In this document: one piece after another, positions 32,934 through 40,904 of the stretch
Position numbering within the stretch: the first letter of the stretch is position 1
Layout: every line of letters starts with the position of its first letter
NCBI GenBank assembly: GCA_910578795.1
Contig: CAJTSD010000033.1
Coordinates: 1 to 40,904, forward strand
DNA from: an uncultured Lachnospiraceae bacterium
Lineage (GTDB): Bacteria; Bacillota; Clostridia; Lachnospirales; Lachnospiraceae
Length of the DNA: 40,904 bases
Direction of reading: 5' to 3'
Position numbers and translations under genes: made by a program
Notes under the pieces: model-generated
The model's database searches: none
Told to the model about the DNA's origin: nothing
The model's input: the letters and a program-made list of their open reading frames with translations, nothing else

Positions 32934-34997
32934 ATGGTTTATAAAGTGGAAAGAAAGTCGAACATTTCAGTATGGCAGATTGGTCTTTTTGAGGGCTTTG
33001 ACAAGGATATTATGGTGATGCAAAGAGACGAGGAGGAAGTTTTTGACGATGCCATTCATGTATTTTTTGAGAGAGAATATTATGATGCATATGTGTCAAA
33101 GGCAGTAAAATACAGCAGCCATAGTTATGCGTATCATGAAGATAAGCTTGGTGAGGTGGTAAATCAGGTTTTTGAGGAAGGAATATCGGGTCTTGTCATT
33201 CATATGAACACCAGTACGGAAGCGAATGCGCCCAAAAATCAGCTTTGTGATGAAAAATATGTTTCTGCGAATGAGCTGGTGGGATATCGGGATGTGGCGC
33301 AAAGTTATCATTTGATGTATACGACATCAATTGACCGTTGCGTCAAGGAAAAAGCGGTTGCCGCCCTTTGGACAAAGTATGTTTATATTATCGGACAGCT
33401 TCCTGATGCCAGAAAAAAACCCGTGGCGGGTGAAAAGCAGATTTTTGAGCTGATGACAATGAAACGCAAGTATGACAACAGCAATGCAACGGCAGATGAT
33501 TTTGACTATGAATCATTAAAGGTATTTTTGACAGCGGAGAGTGCGATGCGCTATAATCCTGATAAAAAGCCGGTCGGTAAGTATAAGCTCTCAATGCTTT
33601 CACAGCTGGTGCGTGGAAAGCTTCGTGTGATTATTGAGCCGCACAGGAGTTACTGGCTTGAGTATGATCCTGCTAATATTGATATCGTAGAATACTTGGA
33701 TATTCCGAAATACGATGAGGCGATGGTTATAGAGCGGATAAAAGCATATGATAAAATGGAACGGGTTTATATCCTGCTGAATCCGCTGCACAGTGACTAC
33801 AGGGTATCACTCGGAAATCCTTTTTTGATGAAACACAACGAGAAAAACATTATGATGTACCTGTTCGAACAGTATGAGGATGCGGTCAGTTATGTGCTTC
33901 AAAATCAAAATCTGCTGCCGGTGTTTGATTCCACGTTTCCGATTGGGATACTTGAGGGCGACGAGGAGCGGCTTTACCGATTGAAAACAGTGATTACGCT
34001 TGCCGAAAAGCTAGGGGTGACGACAGTATGCCTTGATGCGGATACGAATCATTCTATTGCCTGTGATATCGGATATTTTAAAAAGGCGGCGGATTATACG
34101 AAGCCTGTAGAGGATTTGCTGGTACGCTCAGAGCTGGAACAGGTGATGCGTGAGGAAAACGGGGAGAAGAAATACCGTCTTCCAATTGTGCCGTTTTATG
34201 ATAAACATAACGACTACGCGATCACTGCCGAGAGAAGGGAGGATCTGATTTCCCACATTGACCACGACTTTGATCATGGCTTGGCGTATATGGCAACGCT
34301 TGGTGCGCCGGAGCTTATGGTGATGCAGGATGAGGCGGCAAGGCGTTTTGAAAAGGCAAGAGCCGAAAACGACGAGGAAAGCAAGACGCAGTATCAGTAT
34401 ATTTTGAGCAGGATGATGGTGATACTGACCGAAGAACTTTGCTGCAAGCCATATATTTATACCCTAAGAAAAGAGGACGGCGATTTTGCACTGCGCAATA
34501 ATATGGTGTATCTTGTCATAACAAACCGGTTTGAGGCGGGAAGACGAGGCGAGGGAAGGCTTATGCCCGCAGGAATTGACAATCCGCAGTTTATGGAGAA
34601 GCTTTGTGAAAAAAGCAGGGCTGCGGTGCTTACGGACGGACCGAATATTGTCTGCATTGTAGATACCATGCTGATGAATGAGGCGGCGAAGCAGTGGAAA
34701 AAGACGGAGGCTTTAAGGGAAGAAATTTTAATCTATATGACGCAGGGCTGTGGTTTGGCGTATGACGATGCGGTTCGTTCCTATAAAAGGCTGAAATCGG
34801 ACAATGATATTTTTGTGGAATTTGTTTCGGCTGTAAGAAACGGGGAATATCCGCCGATGGCGATGCTTGAGGTCGAGGGATATACAGCAAAAACGATTGC
34901 GGATGAGTTTGGTTTCAATATGCTGCAGGCATATGATGCAGTCCTTTCCTTAAAAGCAGATAAAGCGTTTCTCCAAAATTATAAAAAGAAAGACTAG
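32934..34997 (+). CDS. Uncharacterised 687-aa protein, possibly with SseB-like repeats
   Basis: This large soluble protein has no signal peptide or membrane segment. Three stretches look alike: a beta-type strand, then a F-L/F-E-x-A element, a loop, and a hydrophobic strand with an aromatic end (VFLTAESAMRYNPDKK...LRVIIEPHRSYWLEYDP, about 194-250; VYILLNPLHSDYRV...MMYLFEQYEDAVSYVL, about 280-325; and a weaker one near 75-115). This recalls SseB-type domains, at low confidence. A small helical C-terminus (GYTAKTIADEFGFNMLQAYDAV) could be HTH- or UBA-like. GGAG is only 1 nt from ATG 32934; a stop lies just upstream in frame, so GTG 32946 is the only near alternative. Confidence 0.75.
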   Translation: MVYKVERKSNISVWQIGLFEGFDKDIMVMQRDEEEVFDDAIHVFFEREYYDAYVSKAVKYSSHSYAYHEDKLGEVVNQVFEEGISGLVIHMNTSTEANAPKNQLCDEKYVSANELVGYRDVAQSYHLMYTTSIDRCVKEKAVAALWTKYVYIIGQLPDARKKPVAGEKQIFELMTMKRKYDNSNATADDFDYESLKVFLTAESAMRYNPDKKPVGKYKLSMLSQLVRGKLRVIIEPHRSYWLEYDPANIDIVEYLDIPKYDEAMVIERIKAYDKMERVYILLNPLHSDYRVSLGNPFLMKHNEKNIMMYLFEQYEDAVSYVLQNQNLLPVFDSTFPIGILEGDEERLYRLKTVITLAEKLGVTTVCLDADTNHSIACDIGYFKKAADYTKPVEDLLVRSELEQVMREENGEKKYRLPIVPFYDKHNDYAITAERREDLISHIDHDFDHGLAYMATLGAPELMVMQDEAARRFEKARAENDEESKTQYQYILSRMMVILTEELCCKPYIYTLRKEDGDFALRNNMVYLVITNRFEAGRRGEGRLMPAGIDNPQFMEKLCEKSRAAVLTDGPNIVCIVDTMLMNEAAKQWKKTEALREEILIYMTQGCGLAYDDAVRSYKRLKSDNDIFVEFVSAVRNGEYPPMAMLEVEGYTAKTIADEFGFNMLQAYDAVLSLKADKAFLQNYKKKD

Positions 34998-35002
34998 ATA
35001 AT

Positions 35003-35031
35003 TTGAATTTTGCGCCGGATTGTGATATCAT
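35003..35031 (+). promoter_or_regulatory. Promoter of the M23-like/bactofilin genes
   Basis: TTGAAT (35003-35008), 17 nt, TATCAT (35026-35031). It opens a leader of about 70 nt. Confidence 0.7.
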
Positions 35032-35106
35032 ATAAAAATGACGCATATTAATTGTATGAATAATTAGAATGCCGTCGGCGTCAGCGGTGGGAAGGGAATC
35101 AGACGT

Positions 35107-35841
35107 ATGAAACCGCAAAGGCATACAAGAAAAGAGTTTATCTCCATACTTTTTGTTTCCAACACGGGAGGAAAAAATAAGGAATACCATGTGTCCCGTC
35201 CGTGCTTTAATGTGCTTCGATTTGTTCCGCTCATGATTTTGGTTGTGCTGCTGTTTATGGCAGGGATGATTTACTTAGGGCAAAAGGAACTGAATATACT
35301 TCGTACACAGATTGAGCCATACAAAAAGCAGATTGAAGATATGGAAACAAAACAGGAAAGCTTAAGTGCTGAAAATACGAAACTGCTTAATGAAAATGAG
35401 CAACTAAAGCAGGAGGTCCGGACAGCTTCGGAAACTGTGGAAGAAACACAACCCGAAGAGAATCCGTATAAGGATGCACCGGACGGATATCCCTATATGG
35501 GGGCGGGAGGAATTTTGGTTTCTGATTATTCCGGACAGGAGCCGTATATGTCAATCAATACCCATACGGACGGTGAAATTATTGCGTCGGGTGACGGAAC
35601 TGTAATTTCAGTCAGTTCAAATGATACCTATCCGTTGATTGTGGAGATACAGCATGATAATGGTTACATAACACGCTATTCAAGCAGAGAGGCAGCGCAG
35701 ACGCAGCTGCAGGAGAATGCACAGGTCAAAACAGGTGATACGTTATTTACGATTACCGTTGACGATACACAATTTGATTATCAGATTATTCTTGAGGATG
35801 AACCAATTGATCCGCTTATGGTGATTGAAGCAAAAGGATGA
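35107..35841 (+). CDS. Membrane-anchored M23-like protein without zinc ligands
   Basis: This 244-residue protein has a cytoplasmic basic N-tail, one membrane helix (FVPLMILVVLLFMAGMIYLG, about 39-58), a coiled coil (about 62-105, EPYKKQIEDMETKQESLSAE) and an outer C-terminal domain that follows the M23 peptidase pattern: GEIIASGDGTVISVSSN, IVEIQHDNGYITRYSS, VKTGDTLFTI. The HxxxD, the H after the Y of the T-x-Y strand and the HxH are absent (RYSSRE and FDYQII stand in their places), so it should be non-catalytic, a scaffold like SpoIIQ or EnvC-type proteins. It overlaps or abuts the bactofilin gene. Confidence 0.75.
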   Translation: MKPQRHTRKEFISILFVSNTGGKNKEYHVSRPCFNVLRFVPLMILVVLLFMAGMIYLGQKELNILRTQIEPYKKQIEDMETKQESLSAENTKLLNENEQLKQEVRTASETVEETQPEENPYKDAPDGYPYMGAGGILVSDYSGQEPYMSINTHTDGEIIASGDGTVISVSSNDTYPLIVEIQHDNGYITRYSSREAAQTQLQENAQVKTGDTLFTITVDDTQFDYQIILEDEPIDPLMVIEAKG

Positions 35842-35852
35842 AAGGAGAAATG

Positions 35853-36251
35853 ATGGCTATGCTGCGAAAAAACACGTCTTCCGTATCGGAGGCAAATGTA
35901 AAGGTAAACACATTGGTTGGTGAGGGAACCGTCTTTGACGGCAATCTGACGGCACCGGATTCAATCAGGATTGATGGTACAATTAATGGAAACTGTGCAT
36001 GTGATGCAACGCTTGTTTTGGGTGAAACAGGACATGTTTTTGGAAATATTACAGTTCAGAATATTATAATATCAGGAGAAGTGAAAGGGGATATCATAGC
36101 AAAAGGGAAGCTGGAATTTCTTGCCACAGGAAGACTGACCGGAAATATTACCGCAAATACACTTGTCATTGATGAGGGTGCATATTTTGATGGGAAATGT
36201 ACGATGACATCGAATAATTCATTGTCAACATTCGGACAACAGGAGGATTAG
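35853..36251 (+). CDS. Bactofilin (polymer-forming cytoskeletal protein)
   Basis: This 132-residue bactofilin has a short disordered N-tail followed by a right-handed beta-helix built of six-residue turns (TVFDGNLTAPDSIRIDGTIN, GNITVQNIIISGEVKGDIIA, GRLTGNITANTLVIDEGAYF). Bactofilins form filaments that place cell-wall enzymes. Adjacent M23 genes are a known pairing, which supports a wall-shaping role with the upstream M23-like protein. ATG 35853 is 6 nt from GGAG; an ATGA overlap at 35838 is possible but lacks a site. Confidence 0.92.
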   Translation: MAMLRKNTSSVSEANVKVNTLVGEGTVFDGNLTAPDSIRIDGTINGNCACDATLVLGETGHVFGNITVQNIIISGEVKGDIIAKGKLEFLATGRLTGNITANTLVIDEGAYFDGKCTMTSNNSLSTFGQQED

Positions 36252-36396
36252 GAAACGCAAATGGAGAGACAGTATGTGGAGATGTTTGATTGTTTCTATA
36301 TACTGTTTTTTTCAAAGGATGCATGACTTTTTGGAAAAAGAACGTACAGACAGAATCTGAAATGTATGAATACTGTGGGAAAGGCGGCAGCAGATT
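36252..36396 (+). other. Intergenic region with no assigned feature
   Basis: This 145-nt gap has no clear promoter, terminator or conserved element. A 21-codon frame (36261-36326) with a modest upstream AGGAAACGC exists but nothing supports translation. Confidence 0.4.
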
Positions 36397-36837
36397 ATGG
36401 CAGAAAATGGTATAGTAATGTATCATGTACAGGATGAGAATAAGAGAATCCAGTTGGAGGTGCTTTGTATGGGAATGGATTTACAGTCAAAGCAGCTCAA
36501 GGCGTCAGATTTAAACAAGCAGGTGGGAAATCTTGCAGGCATAGAAGGAGTGAGGTCTTCTGACATGCAGACAGTCGAGAAAGCACCTGTGATTTTTTGT
36601 ATGCCGGAAATACTTATTTTTTCAGGCGTGACGGATAAAACATTAGATGAATTTTTACGTTCTTATAAAAATTTGGGACTTACGCCGATAAAGCTAAAAG
36701 CGGTAACGACTCCAAAAAACGTGGGGTGGACGCTTTACCATATGATCAGAGAGCTTGCAGAGGAATGTGGGCAGCTTGAGGCAGCTGCGAAGAGAAAACA
36801 AAATAATCATGGAAATGAGGACGAAAATGTACATTGA
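36397..36837 (+). CDS. DUF3783-like protein
   Basis: The C-terminal half of this 146-residue protein, EILIFSGVTDKTLDEFLRSYKNLGLTPIKLKAVTTPKNVGWTL (about 70-112), fits DUF3783, a small Clostridia family of unknown function. The first half is a short alpha/beta region without motifs. The start ATG 36397 follows GGGAAAGGCGGCAGCAG. It overlaps the ThyX-like gene by 11 nt, suggesting coupled translation. Confidence 0.75.
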   Translation: MAENGIVMYHVQDENKRIQLEVLCMGMDLQSKQLKASDLNKQVGNLAGIEGVRSSDMQTVEKAPVIFCMPEILIFSGVTDKTLDEFLRSYKNLGLTPIKLKAVTTPKNVGWTLYHMIRELAEECGQLEAAAKRKQNNHGNEDENVH

Positions 36838-37384
36838 CAATTTTAAGCACGATGACAACTGGCAGGATGTGAAGGATTCTGCAATGAATACCATCGGAAA
36901 GAATACGGGAAAATATCCTGATTCAGAATGGAAGCGGAGACTGATTTTGTCGGAGCATTCTCCCATACGGCGCATGAAATTTTATTGGCGTTGGAAGGAT
37001 TTAAAATCATGGGTAAGCGTTCACATGGTACGTCACAAAATCGGTATTGAACATTGGGTTTCCACGCAGAGAAGTGACCGGACAGGAATCAGCCGTGATG
37101 AACTTCCGCAAGGGACGTTTGTCAGCCATGCGTGTGAAGCGGATGCGCAGGCGTTGATTAATATTAGCAGAAAACGTCTCTGTTCCTGCGCAAGCCAGGA
37201 AACAAGAGAGGCGTGGCAGCTCGTAAAGGAAGAAATTGAAAAAACAGAGCCGGAGCTTGCAAGTTGTATGGTAAAAGAGTGCATTTACCGCGGTTTTTGT
37301 CCTGAAATGTTTTCGTGCGGATACTATAAGACGGAAGAATATAGAAAAGAACTTGCAAAATACCGCAAGGGAATCAATCCATAG
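36827..37384 (+). CDS. ThyX-like flavin-dependent thymidylate synthase homologue
   Basis: This 185-residue protein resembles ThyX: SEHSPIRRMKFYWRWKDL, then VRHKIGIEHWVSTQRSDRTG (about 69-88) aligns with the RHR-x7-S signature and following Ser/Arg of ThyX, but the canonical RHRxxSxNExS is altered (RHKIGIEHWVS). Short phage-type ThyX-like proteins share the later LCSCASQETREAW and CIYRGFCPEMFSCG. Activity on dUMP is therefore uncertain. Cysteines near the C-terminus could bind metal. ATG 36827 has GAGG 6 nt upstream. Confidence 0.68.
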   Translation: MYIDNFKHDDNWQDVKDSAMNTIGKNTGKYPDSEWKRRLILSEHSPIRRMKFYWRWKDLKSWVSVHMVRHKIGIEHWVSTQRSDRTGISRDELPQGTFVSHACEADAQALINISRKRLCSCASQETREAWQLVKEEIEKTEPELASCMVKECIYRGFCPEMFSCGYYKTEEYRKELAKYRKGINP

Positions 37385-37431
37385 AAGATATCATATTAAA
37401 ATCAATCAATAAAAATGATTAATTTTAAACC

Positions 37432-37460
37432 TTTTCAAATCCTATAAGGAATGGTATGAT
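37432..37460 (+). promoter_or_regulatory. Promoter of the leuA transcript
   Basis: TTTTCA (37432-37437), 17 nt, TATGAT (37455-37460). It lies just upstream of the T-box leader. Confidence 0.65.
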
Positions 37461-37483
37461 ATGTAAAACAAAAGAAATAATGG

Positions 37484-37766
37484 CTGTGAAAAGAAGTAGT
37501 AATTGCGTGGAACGTTTCAGAGAGCTGCCGTGTGGTGTGAGGCAGCACGCAAAATGCAGTGAACTCATCTTGGAGCTTTGTGCCTGAACCGATATGAGAT
37601 TGTATCAGTAGGGTGCAACGGAGTATCCCACGTTATCGGGATTAGGCATGATTGTGCTAAGGAGGGCATACCGCGTAAAAGCGGTATGAAGTAAAGTGGT
37701 ACCGCGGAAGATTCCAAGTGTCTTTCGTCTTTACAACATAAAGTTGTAGGACGGAAGATTTTTTTG
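37484..37766 (+). promoter_or_regulatory. Leucine T-box leader
   Basis: Stem I carries AGAGAGCTGCC and GGTGTGAGGCAGC; the specifier loop reads GTGAACTCATCTTGGAGC, giving CTC (Leu) at the expected place. The T-box TGGTACCGCGG is at 37697-37707. A terminator (37720-37765) pairs GTCTTTCGTC and ACAAC with GTTGT and GACGGAAGAT, followed by a T-run. Uncharged tRNA-Leu should allow read-through into the downstream leuA gene. Confidence 0.92.
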
Positions 37767-37895
37767 TCCGATAGGATAGCGATTGGCATTGAAACTGTGG
37801 CGGGAGATGCTATTGCAACGGATGCCATCGAAAGCCTAAAACAGCCTGACATCGACATTGATGTGGAAGATGCTCTTGGGGAGCGGGAATGGTAG
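37764..37895 (+). CDS. 43-codon acidic microORF between the T-box and leuA
   Basis: A frame from TTG 37764 to TAG 37893-37895 encodes a peptide containing IAIGIETVAGDAIATDAIES then LKQPDIDIDVEDALGEREW. GGACGGAAGA lies just upstream but within the terminator arm. Composition looks like real protein (acidic, alternating) and may be a remnant of another gene or a translated peptide. No family is recognised. Confidence 0.35.
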   Translation: MSDRIAIGIETVAGDAIATDAIESLKQPDIDIDVEDALGEREW

Positions 37896-37932
37896 ATTAT
37901 AAAATAATAATAGAAAAATTGGAGGATTAAAC

Positions 37933-39930
37933 ATGAAGAATGCAGTGAAATACGAGAAGACATATTTTTTACCACCTGTCTGTACGTATGACTGGGTGAA
38001 GAAGGACATGGTTACAACACCGCCGATTTGGTGCTCCGTGGATTTGCGGGATGGCAATCAGGCGTTGATTGAGCCAATGAGCCTGGATGAAAAATTGGAG
38101 TTTTTTCAGCTTTTGGTGGACATTGGATTTAAGGAAATTGAAGTCGGTTTCCCAGCGGCATCAGAAACGGAATATGAGTTTATGCGTGCACTAATTGAGC
38201 GCAATATGATACCTGATGATGTGACAGTTCAGGTGCTTACACAGGCAAGGGAACACATTATTAAAAAGACATTTGAGGCGGTAAAAGGCGCGCCACATGC
38301 GGTTATCCACCTGTATAATTCTACGTCCGTTGCTCAGCGTGAACAAGTGTTCAAAAAGAGTAAGGACGAAATTAAGCAGATTGCGGTGGACGGCGCAAAG
38401 TTGTTAAAGCAGCTTGCTGACGAAACGCAGGGCAGCTTTTCGTTTGAGTATAGTCCCGAGAGTTTTCATGGGACGGAGGTTGATTATGCGGTGGAGGTTT
38501 GCAGTGCAGTGCTTGATGTTTGGAAGCCAACTGCCGAAAACAAGGCGATTATTAATATCCCGACAACGGTTGAAAACGCTATGTCGCATGTGTTTGCCAC
38601 ACAGTTGGAGTACATTCATAAAAATTTAAAATACAGGGACGCCGTTACACTTTCCGTTCACCCGCATAATGACAGAGGATGTGGCGTGAGCACTGCGGAG
38701 TTAGCGCTTCTTGCGGGCGCGGACCGTATTGAAGGAACACTTTTTGGAAATGGAGAGCGCACGGGAAATGTGGATATTGTTACGCTTGCGATGAATATGT
38801 TCTCGCACGGCGTTGATCCCAAACTTGATTTTTCAAACATGACAGAGATTCGGGAAAAGTATGAACGGTTTACACGGATGCATGTACATGAGCGCCAGCC
38901 GTATGCGGGTGATTTGGTGTTTACGGCATTTTCAGGCTCGCACCAGGATGCGATTGCAAAAGGAATGCAATGGCGCGAAGACCAAAACAGCGATAAGTGG
39001 TTTGTGCCGTATCTTCCAATTGACCCGAAAGATGTGGGCAGGAATTATGAGGCGGATGTTATCCGTATCAACAGCCAGTCGGGCAAAGGCGGTGTCAATT
39101 ACATTTTAAAACAAAATTTTGGCATATCGCTTCCTGAAGCAATGCGCGAGGAGGTCGGGTATCTGGTAAAGGATGTTTCGGACAGTGAGCACAAGGAACT
39201 TTCACCGCAGTGGGTGTACGATATTTTCGTGGAAAATTATGTGGACAATATGCCGTTTTTCCAAATCAATGAGTGCCACTTTAAACAAATTGACGGCATT
39301 ATGGCGGAGGCGGTCATCACCTGCGGCGATAAAAAGACGACCGTTGACGCAAACGGAAACGGAAGACTGGATGCGGTGAGCAACACAATCAAACAGTATT
39401 TTGGCATTAGTTATCAGCTTTCCAATTATGAGGAGCATGCGCTGACAATGGGATCCTCATCAAAGGCAATCGCGTATGTTTGCGTTACCTGCAAGGGGGA
39501 AAAATACTGGGGCGTGGGAATGGATGATGATATTATTAAGGCATCGATCCATGCGCTTTGCGTCAGTGTCAATAAGCTACCCGAAGTGCAGAGCAATGAC
39601 GCATGTCAGGATGAGCGGATGATGGCGATTATGAATTATATACAGGCAAATTATCAGGGAATTGCACTAAGTGACATTGCGACACATTTTCATCTTTCCG
39701 AGCCGTATCTGAGCAAGTATATTCATGATAAGTCAGGGAAGACCTTTGGTGATCTGTTGATCAACATTCGTATGAAAAAGGCAAAAACGTTGCTTCGAAA
39801 CGGTAATATGACGGTGGAGAATGTGGCGATGGCAGTTGGTTATCCCAATGTGGAGCATTTTAACCGCGTGTTTAAAAAGAAGATGGGAATGACGCCTGTT
39901 CAGTACCGAAAGGGTGAAAAGCAGGCATGA
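37933..39930 (+). CDS. leuA: 2-isopropylmalate synthase fused to an AraC-type DNA-binding domain
   Basis: Residues 1 to about 553 are a long-type (LeuA2) 2-isopropylmalate synthase, first committed enzyme of leucine synthesis: DLRDGNQAL (37-45), HPHNDRG (243-249, metal His) and GNGERTGN (272-279) mark the HMGL-like barrel; about 437-553 is the LeuA dimer/regulatory domain that binds leucine in homologues. Residues 563-660 are an AraC/XylS-type double helix-turn-helix: IALSDIATHFHLSEPYLSKY and TVENVAMAVGYPNVEHFNRV with MTPVQYRK at the end. LeuA proteins of this type usually end near 555 residues. GGAGGATTAAAC precedes ATG 37933. It is controlled by a Leu T-box. Confidence 0.92.
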   Translation: MKNAVKYEKTYFLPPVCTYDWVKKDMVTTPPIWCSVDLRDGNQALIEPMSLDEKLEFFQLLVDIGFKEIEVGFPAASETEYEFMRALIERNMIPDDVTVQVLTQAREHIIKKTFEAVKGAPHAVIHLYNSTSVAQREQVFKKSKDEIKQIAVDGAKLLKQLADETQGSFSFEYSPESFHGTEVDYAVEVCSAVLDVWKPTAENKAIINIPTTVENAMSHVFATQLEYIHKNLKYRDAVTLSVHPHNDRGCGVSTAELALLAGADRIEGTLFGNGERTGNVDIVTLAMNMFSHGVDPKLDFSNMTEIREKYERFTRMHVHERQPYAGDLVFTAFSGSHQDAIAKGMQWREDQNSDKWFVPYLPIDPKDVGRNYEADVIRINSQSGKGGVNYILKQNFGISLPEAMREEVGYLVKDVSDSEHKELSPQWVYDIFVENYVDNMPFFQINECHFKQIDGIMAEAVITCGDKKTTVDANGNGRLDAVSNTIKQYFGISYQLSNYEEHALTMGSSSKAIAYVCVTCKGEKYWGVGMDDDIIKASIHALCVSVNKLPEVQSNDACQDERMMAIMNYIQANYQGIALSDIATHFHLSEPYLSKYIHDKSGKTFGDLLINIRMKKAKTLLRNGNMTVENVAMAVGYPNVEHFNRVFKKKMGMTPVQYRKGEKQA

Positions 39931-40739
39931 GGAAAGAAATACGCGAAAAAATCATGCCGTATGCGGAAACGGAGTATCGTGATTTTTCGGCGGCGCTTGT
40001 TCCAGGAGCAAAACCGCTCTTGGGCGTGCGCCTGCCAAAGCTGCGTGCGATTGCAAAGGAGCTTGCAAAAGGCGACTGGCGCAGGGAGGTAGACAGCGCG
40101 CAGGGAAACTATGCGGACATATATTTTGAGGAAATTATGCTGCGTGGGATGATTATCGGATACGGCACAGCGAAAAAAGACGTGACGAAGGAAGAGGGCA
40201 TTCGATATTTGAATGATTTTGTGCCGATGATTGCCGACTGGTCGGTGTGTGACAGTTTTTGCAATTCGTTTACCTTTGCAAACAAATACCGTGATGCAGT
40301 TTGGGAGAGTCTGCAGAATTATTTATATTCTAATAAAGAGTTTGAGGTGCGGGCGGCACTGATTTTACTTTTGAGTCAGTATCTAAAATATGATAGTGCC
40401 AATAAAAAAATGGTTAGAAATAAAAATGTGACTATGACGGCACTGGAAAAGAGCAGCAAAAACACAGAGCGTTCAGCTGCAGTGAAACTTCAGTTTCCAT
40501 ATATTGATAAAATATTATCAATATTAAATCGTCCGTTTACGCAGGGATATTATGCACAGATGGCTGCAGCATGGCTTCTTGCGGAGACGTTTGTGTGTTT
40601 TCCGTATGAAGTTCATGAAATGATTGCAAATGACTGTCAAATGGATAATTGGACATATAATAAAGCAATCCAAAAGATTCGCGAATCTTTAAATGTAGAT
40701 TTGGAGACAAAGAAATATATTAAAAAATACAAAAAGTAA
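39927..40739 (+). CDS. AlkD-like DNA alkylation repair protein
   Basis: This 270-residue all-helical HEAT-like protein of the AlkD family (PF08713) has relatives that excise N3- and N7-alkylpurines. GVRLPKLRAIAKELAKGDWR is the typical N-terminal repeat, IADWSVCDSF (about 101-110) holds the Asp region of the active site, EVRAALILLLSQYL and YYAQMAAAWLLAETF supply the Arg and Trp positions. The ATGA start overlaps the leuA-AraC stop by 4 nt, so it is translationally coupled to it. Whether it is an active glycosylase is not shown. Confidence 0.85.
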   Translation: MRKEIREKIMPYAETEYRDFSAALVPGAKPLLGVRLPKLRAIAKELAKGDWRREVDSAQGNYADIYFEEIMLRGMIIGYGTAKKDVTKEEGIRYLNDFVPMIADWSVCDSFCNSFTFANKYRDAVWESLQNYLYSNKEFEVRAALILLLSQYLKYDSANKKMVRNKNVTMTALEKSSKNTERSAAVKLQFPYIDKILSILNRPFTQGYYAQMAAAWLLAETFVCFPYEVHEMIANDCQMDNWTYNKAIQKIRESLNVDLETKKYIKKYKK

Positions 40740-40777
40740 TGTTGATAAAATAGTTGGAAAAATATTTTGAAAAATAC

Positions 40778-40807
40778 TTGACAAGAAATAACAAAATATG
40801 ATAATCT
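40778..40807 (+). promoter_or_regulatory. Promoter of the next, off-window transcript
   Basis: TTGACA (40778-40783) with GATAAT (40800-40805, 16-nt spacer) or TAATCT (40802-40807, 18 nt). The following 97 nt hold no gene; AATTCT/AGAATT near the right edge may begin a leader hairpin. Confidence 0.6.
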
Positions 40808-40904
40808 AATTAAGCTGTTGCAAGAAATGAAGATACAGCATAAGGAAGAACCTTGACAAATAAACAGTAATGCAACCCTGAAAATTCTAAAAGAGAATTG
40901 TTCA

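Overview
The window reads as a chromosome segment of a low-to-mid GC Gram-positive anaerobe, most likely a Clostridia / Lachnospiraceae-type gut bacterium. The reasons are the strong GGAGG ribosome sites, the TTGACA-17-TATAAT promoters, a leucine T-box leader, the run dgt-dnaG-rpoD-trmK-nif3-TGS/uridine kinase, a fused chorismate mutase/prephenate dehydratase, and a pyrBI pair. No phage, insertion sequence, CRISPR array or tRNA gene was seen.

Layout. 1-69 is the tail of an unidentified gene. 258-6853 is a hexuronate operon: uxaB, uxaA, kdgK, a KduD/Idn-type SDR and a KDPG aldolase fused to a VOC-like domain. It starts at a clear sigma-A promoter with a cre/LacI-type palindrome on the start site and ends at a strong terminator. 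Its leader and intergenic gaps hold several families of structured repeats. 6886-8672 carries small genes (unknown 100-aa protein, HIT hydrolase, HPr-like protein without the catalytic His, GNAT). A MATE exporter lies on the minus strand. 10260-17688 is the replication/transcription block, followed by a 43-aa small ORF, the RNase P RNA and a decayed SpoU methylase. 18498-22022 has an anchored trypsin-like protease, dCMP deaminase and two COG0523 GTPases, one with a His-rich metal-binding stretch. pyrB-pyrI are on the minus strand. 23728-25399 is a PH-domain protein plus a DD-carboxypeptidase; a CmpB-like membrane protein and a DUF5050-like protein are opposite. 27056-34997 is pheA, ppx, ppk, maf and two uncharacterised genes. 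35107-37384 is a degenerate M23 protein, bactofilin, a DUF3783 protein and a ThyX-like protein. 37484-40739 is a leucine T-box, a microORF, a 2-isopropylmalate synthase fused to an AraC-type DNA-binding domain, and an AlkD-like protein. The window ends in a new promoter.

The strongest leads are: (1) the LeuA-AraC fusion downstream of a Leu (CTC) T-box, which joins a probable leucine-sensing domain to a DNA-binding domain; (2) two roughly 85-nt elements that start at the stop codons of uxaA and trmK and share the same fold with compensatory changes in three helices; (3) two related multi-hairpin elements flanking the uxaB promoter; (4) a set of intergenic hairpins with an AAAAGAC loop inside the uronate operon. 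Functions of the RNA elements are inference from sequence only.
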